Below, in pieces: positions 7,151-8,176 of a stretch of DNA of 8,176 bases. The notes under the pieces are model-generated. The model saw only the letters and a list, made by a program, of their open reading frames with translations, did not search any database and was not told where the DNA came from. A program made the translations under genes and the position numbers. The DNA comes from an uncultured Collinsella sp. (GTDB lineage: Bacteria > Actinomycetota > Coriobacteriia > Coriobacteriales > Coriobacteriaceae), in NCBI GenBank assembly GCA_900754275.1, contig CAAECF010000009.1, forward strand, positions 1 through 8,176. The letters are read 5' to 3'. Each line of letters starts with the position of its first letter. Position 1 is the first letter of the stretch.

Positions 7151-7218
7151 AAGTTGCGGTGAATTAGGGACTGAATATGCTATCTAGTAGCAAAACAGAC
7201 ACTATTTCACCGCAACTT
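7151..7218. repeat. 68-base imperfect palindrome between convergent genes
   Basis: AAGTTGCGGTGAA at 7151-7163 is perfectly repeated in inverted form at 7206-7218. The arms extend to 23 bases with 20 matching pairs (7151-7173 against 7196-7218). In the middle, TGCTA (7178-7182) pairs with TAGCA (7188-7192) around the loop TCTAG. The whole element can fold into one rod of about 25 pairs on either strand. It sits 12 bases after the permease stop codon. It could serve as a bidirectional terminator or be a small non-autonomous mobile or palindromic repeat. No target-site duplication is obvious at its edges, and the bases after it (ATTTAAGGG) are only a weak T-run. Confidence 0.8.
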
Positions 7219-7227
7219 ATTTAAGGG

Positions 7228-7305
7228 CTGCTTGCGCCAGTTCCGGGCGTCCTCCTCGAGCTATTGGCGGATGACGGTCTTGTACGGCTCGAGCTTGCTC
7301 GGGGC
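7228..7305 (-). pseudogene. Remnant of an IS21-family IstA-like transposase
   Basis: Read on the minus strand, 7305-7264 encodes PSKLEPYKTVIRQ, then TAG (7263-7261), then LEEDARNWRKQ to 7228. Across the stop this resembles the IstA segment of the form PSKLxPYKxxIxxWLEEDxxxxRKQRHTA, where the stop would replace a TGG tryptophan codon by one base change. The match ends abruptly at RKQ, where TTAAAT and the palindrome begin. Nothing upstream up to the end of cbiJ continues it convincingly in the same frame. Too little remains to be functional. The assignment rests on remembered family consensus and on only about 25 residues. Confidence 0.5.
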
Positions 7306-7348
7306 GCTCCTCCTCGCGGGCGGGAGGACGCGCAGGCGCGGCGAGCGC

Positions 7349-8122
7349 CTAGCGCGCGAACTCCCGTAAGAGTGCGTCTTCCACTTCCCGAAGCGAAAGG
7401 CCCCCGTCTCCCTCGGCGGGACGGGTGACCACGATGCAGCGCGCTCCCACGTCGCGCGCGGCGGCAAGCTTCTCGGCCGTGCCGCCTACGGTTCCCGAGT
7501 CCTTGGTCACAAGCCACTGGGCTCCCACCTGCCGAAGCATCGCCTCGTTGAGCTCGCGGGTGAAGGGCCCCTGCATGCCGATGACGTGCGACGGCGAAAA
7601 CCCCGCGTCGATGCACTTCGTTATAGCACCGGGCAGCGGGAGCACACGCACGAAGAAGCGCTCCGAGAAATCGGCGACGCGCGTATAGGGAGCAAGCTCC
7701 TTGCTCCCCGTCGTGAGAAGCGCGCGACCCGGGTTCTCGGAGAGAAAGCGCGCCGCGCAGGCGATCGACGCGACCGACACGACGCCTTTGGGCAGCGCCT
7801 CGGCCGCACGCGCAAGGCGCAGACATCGTACACCCACGGCAAGCGAAGCGGCCCGGATGTTGCCGCTGGCGAGCGTAGCGAAGGGGTGCGTGGCGTCGAC
7901 GACGATGCGCGCGCCGGAAAGCTCGCGCTCCATGTCGGCCTCGTCGAGCCTGCTCGCATGCACCTCGATGCCCGGAAGCTCGCCCAAAAGCTCGCCTCCG
8001 TACTCGGTTGCCGCGTAGGCACGGGCGGGGATGCCCGCCCCGCTCGCCCATTCGCACAGAAGGCGGCCCTCGGTGGTGCCGGCGAAGATGCGCAGCGCCG
8101 GCGCAGATGCGGGCGCCGTCAC
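7349..8122 (-). CDS. cbiJ: Cobalt-precorrin-6A reductase
   Basis: CbiJ/CobK uses NADPH to reduce (cobalt-)precorrin-6A to 6B in the corrin ring stage of vitamin B12 synthesis, in the cytoplasm. The 257-residue protein has the N-terminal nucleotide-binding GTTEGR (15-20), DATHPFA (76-82), TTGSKEL (137-143), GMQGPF (182-187) and TKDSGTVGG (206-214) followed by EKLAAA. Length is normal for the family. The start is GTG at 8122-8120, overlapping the TGA stop of the upstream cbiC as GTGA, which shows translational coupling in a cobalamin operon. No better start is nearby and the upstream ribosome binding site is weak, as expected for a coupled gene. It is the last gene before the palindrome and appears intact. 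CTT makes up 13 of 25 leucine codons, unlike the serine dehydratase gene at the other end of the window. Confidence 0.93.
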   Translation of the reverse strand: MTAPASAPALRIFAGTTEGRLLCEWASGAGIPARAYAATEYGGELLGELPGIEVHASRLDEADMERELSGARIVVDATHPFATLASGNIRAASLAVGVRCLRLARAAEALPKGVVSVASIACAARFLSENPGRALLTTGSKELAPYTRVADFSERFFVRVLPLPGAITKCIDAGFSPSHVIGMQGPFTRELNEAMLRQVGAQWLVTKDSGTVGGTAEKLAAARDVGARCIVVTRPAEGDGGLSLREVEDALLREFAR

Positions 8123-8176
8123 TTCGGGCCGCCTGGGCGCGTGATCTGGTAGAGCAGCGCGTTCATAATGGCGGCC
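8119..8176 (-). CDS. cbiC: Cobalt-precorrin-8 methylmutase, C-terminal end (partial)
   Basis: The minus strand from the window edge reads AAIMNALLYQITRPGGPK and stops at TGA (8121-8119). The AAIxNALLY segment matches what I recall of the C-terminus of CbiC/CobH (GRKGGSNVAAAIVNALLYHL in Salmonella), which moves a methyl group from C11 to C12 of the corrin ring. Its stop overlaps the GTG start of cbiJ, and both proteins act in the same pathway, which supports the call. Only 18 full codons are inside the window. Confidence 0.75.
   Translation of the reverse strand, partial: AAIMNALLYQITRPGGPK

Noticed and set aside
7311..7328. Small inverted repeat TCCTC/GAGGA just past the end of cbiJ as its terminator
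   Set aside because: The stem has only five pairs and there is no T-run on the minus strand after it. The 68-base palindrome is the better candidate.
7139..7348. Cobalamin riboswitch near the B12 genes
   Set aside because: The region is downstream of cbiJ, not upstream of the operon, and I see no B12-box-like sequence in it.
7221..8057. Minus-strand open frame of 278 codons overlapping cbiJ
   Set aside because: The product is an Arg/Gly/Ala-rich off-frame reading of cbiJ, whose motifs are all found in the overlapping frame 7349-8122.

Overview
The window looks like chromosomal DNA of a moderately high-GC Gram-positive actinobacterium. My best guess is the Coriobacteriia (Collinsella-like), from codon use, a one-chain iron-sulphur serine dehydratase, an L,D-transpeptidase with a low-complexity cytoplasmic head, and a MacA/MacB-type exporter in what appears to be a cell without an outer membrane. 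The taxonomic call is inference; no rRNA or other marker is present.

Left part (1-1750): the probable last codons of an upstream gene, a short gap holding two imperfect direct repeats, then a fused L-serine ammonia-lyase (beta, ACT and alpha parts on one chain). It is closed by a perfect inverted repeat with a short T-run, a likely terminator.

Middle (1750-7138): a promoter-like TATAAT, then four plus-strand genes. A membrane-anchored L,D-transpeptidase (peptidoglycan cross-linking) comes first. After a 132-base gap with a strong hairpin comes a tightly coupled three-gene exporter: adaptor (HlyD/MacA type), ATPase (MacB/LolD type) and FtsX-fold permease. These three overlap by 1 and 4 bases, so they are almost certainly one operon and one complex. 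Their cargo cannot be read from the sequence.

Right part (7139-8176): a 68-base, 25-pair imperfect palindrome lies between convergent genes. Next to it is a minus-strand remnant resembling an IS21-family IstA transposase, broken by a TAG stop. Beyond it, on the minus strand, is the end of a cobalamin (vitamin B12) pathway operon: the last codons of cbiC overlapping a complete cbiJ/cobK. Leucine codon use in cbiJ differs sharply from the serine dehydratase gene (CTT about half versus rare), so the palindrome and transposase relic mark a possible junction between two DNA segments of different history.

I found no tRNA, rRNA, CRISPR array or phage genes. No clearly new biological system is visible. 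The best leads are the palindromic element, the transposase relic with the composition break, the cysteine-rich tail of the serine dehydratase, and the exporter adaptor whose hairpin lacks a normal tip.
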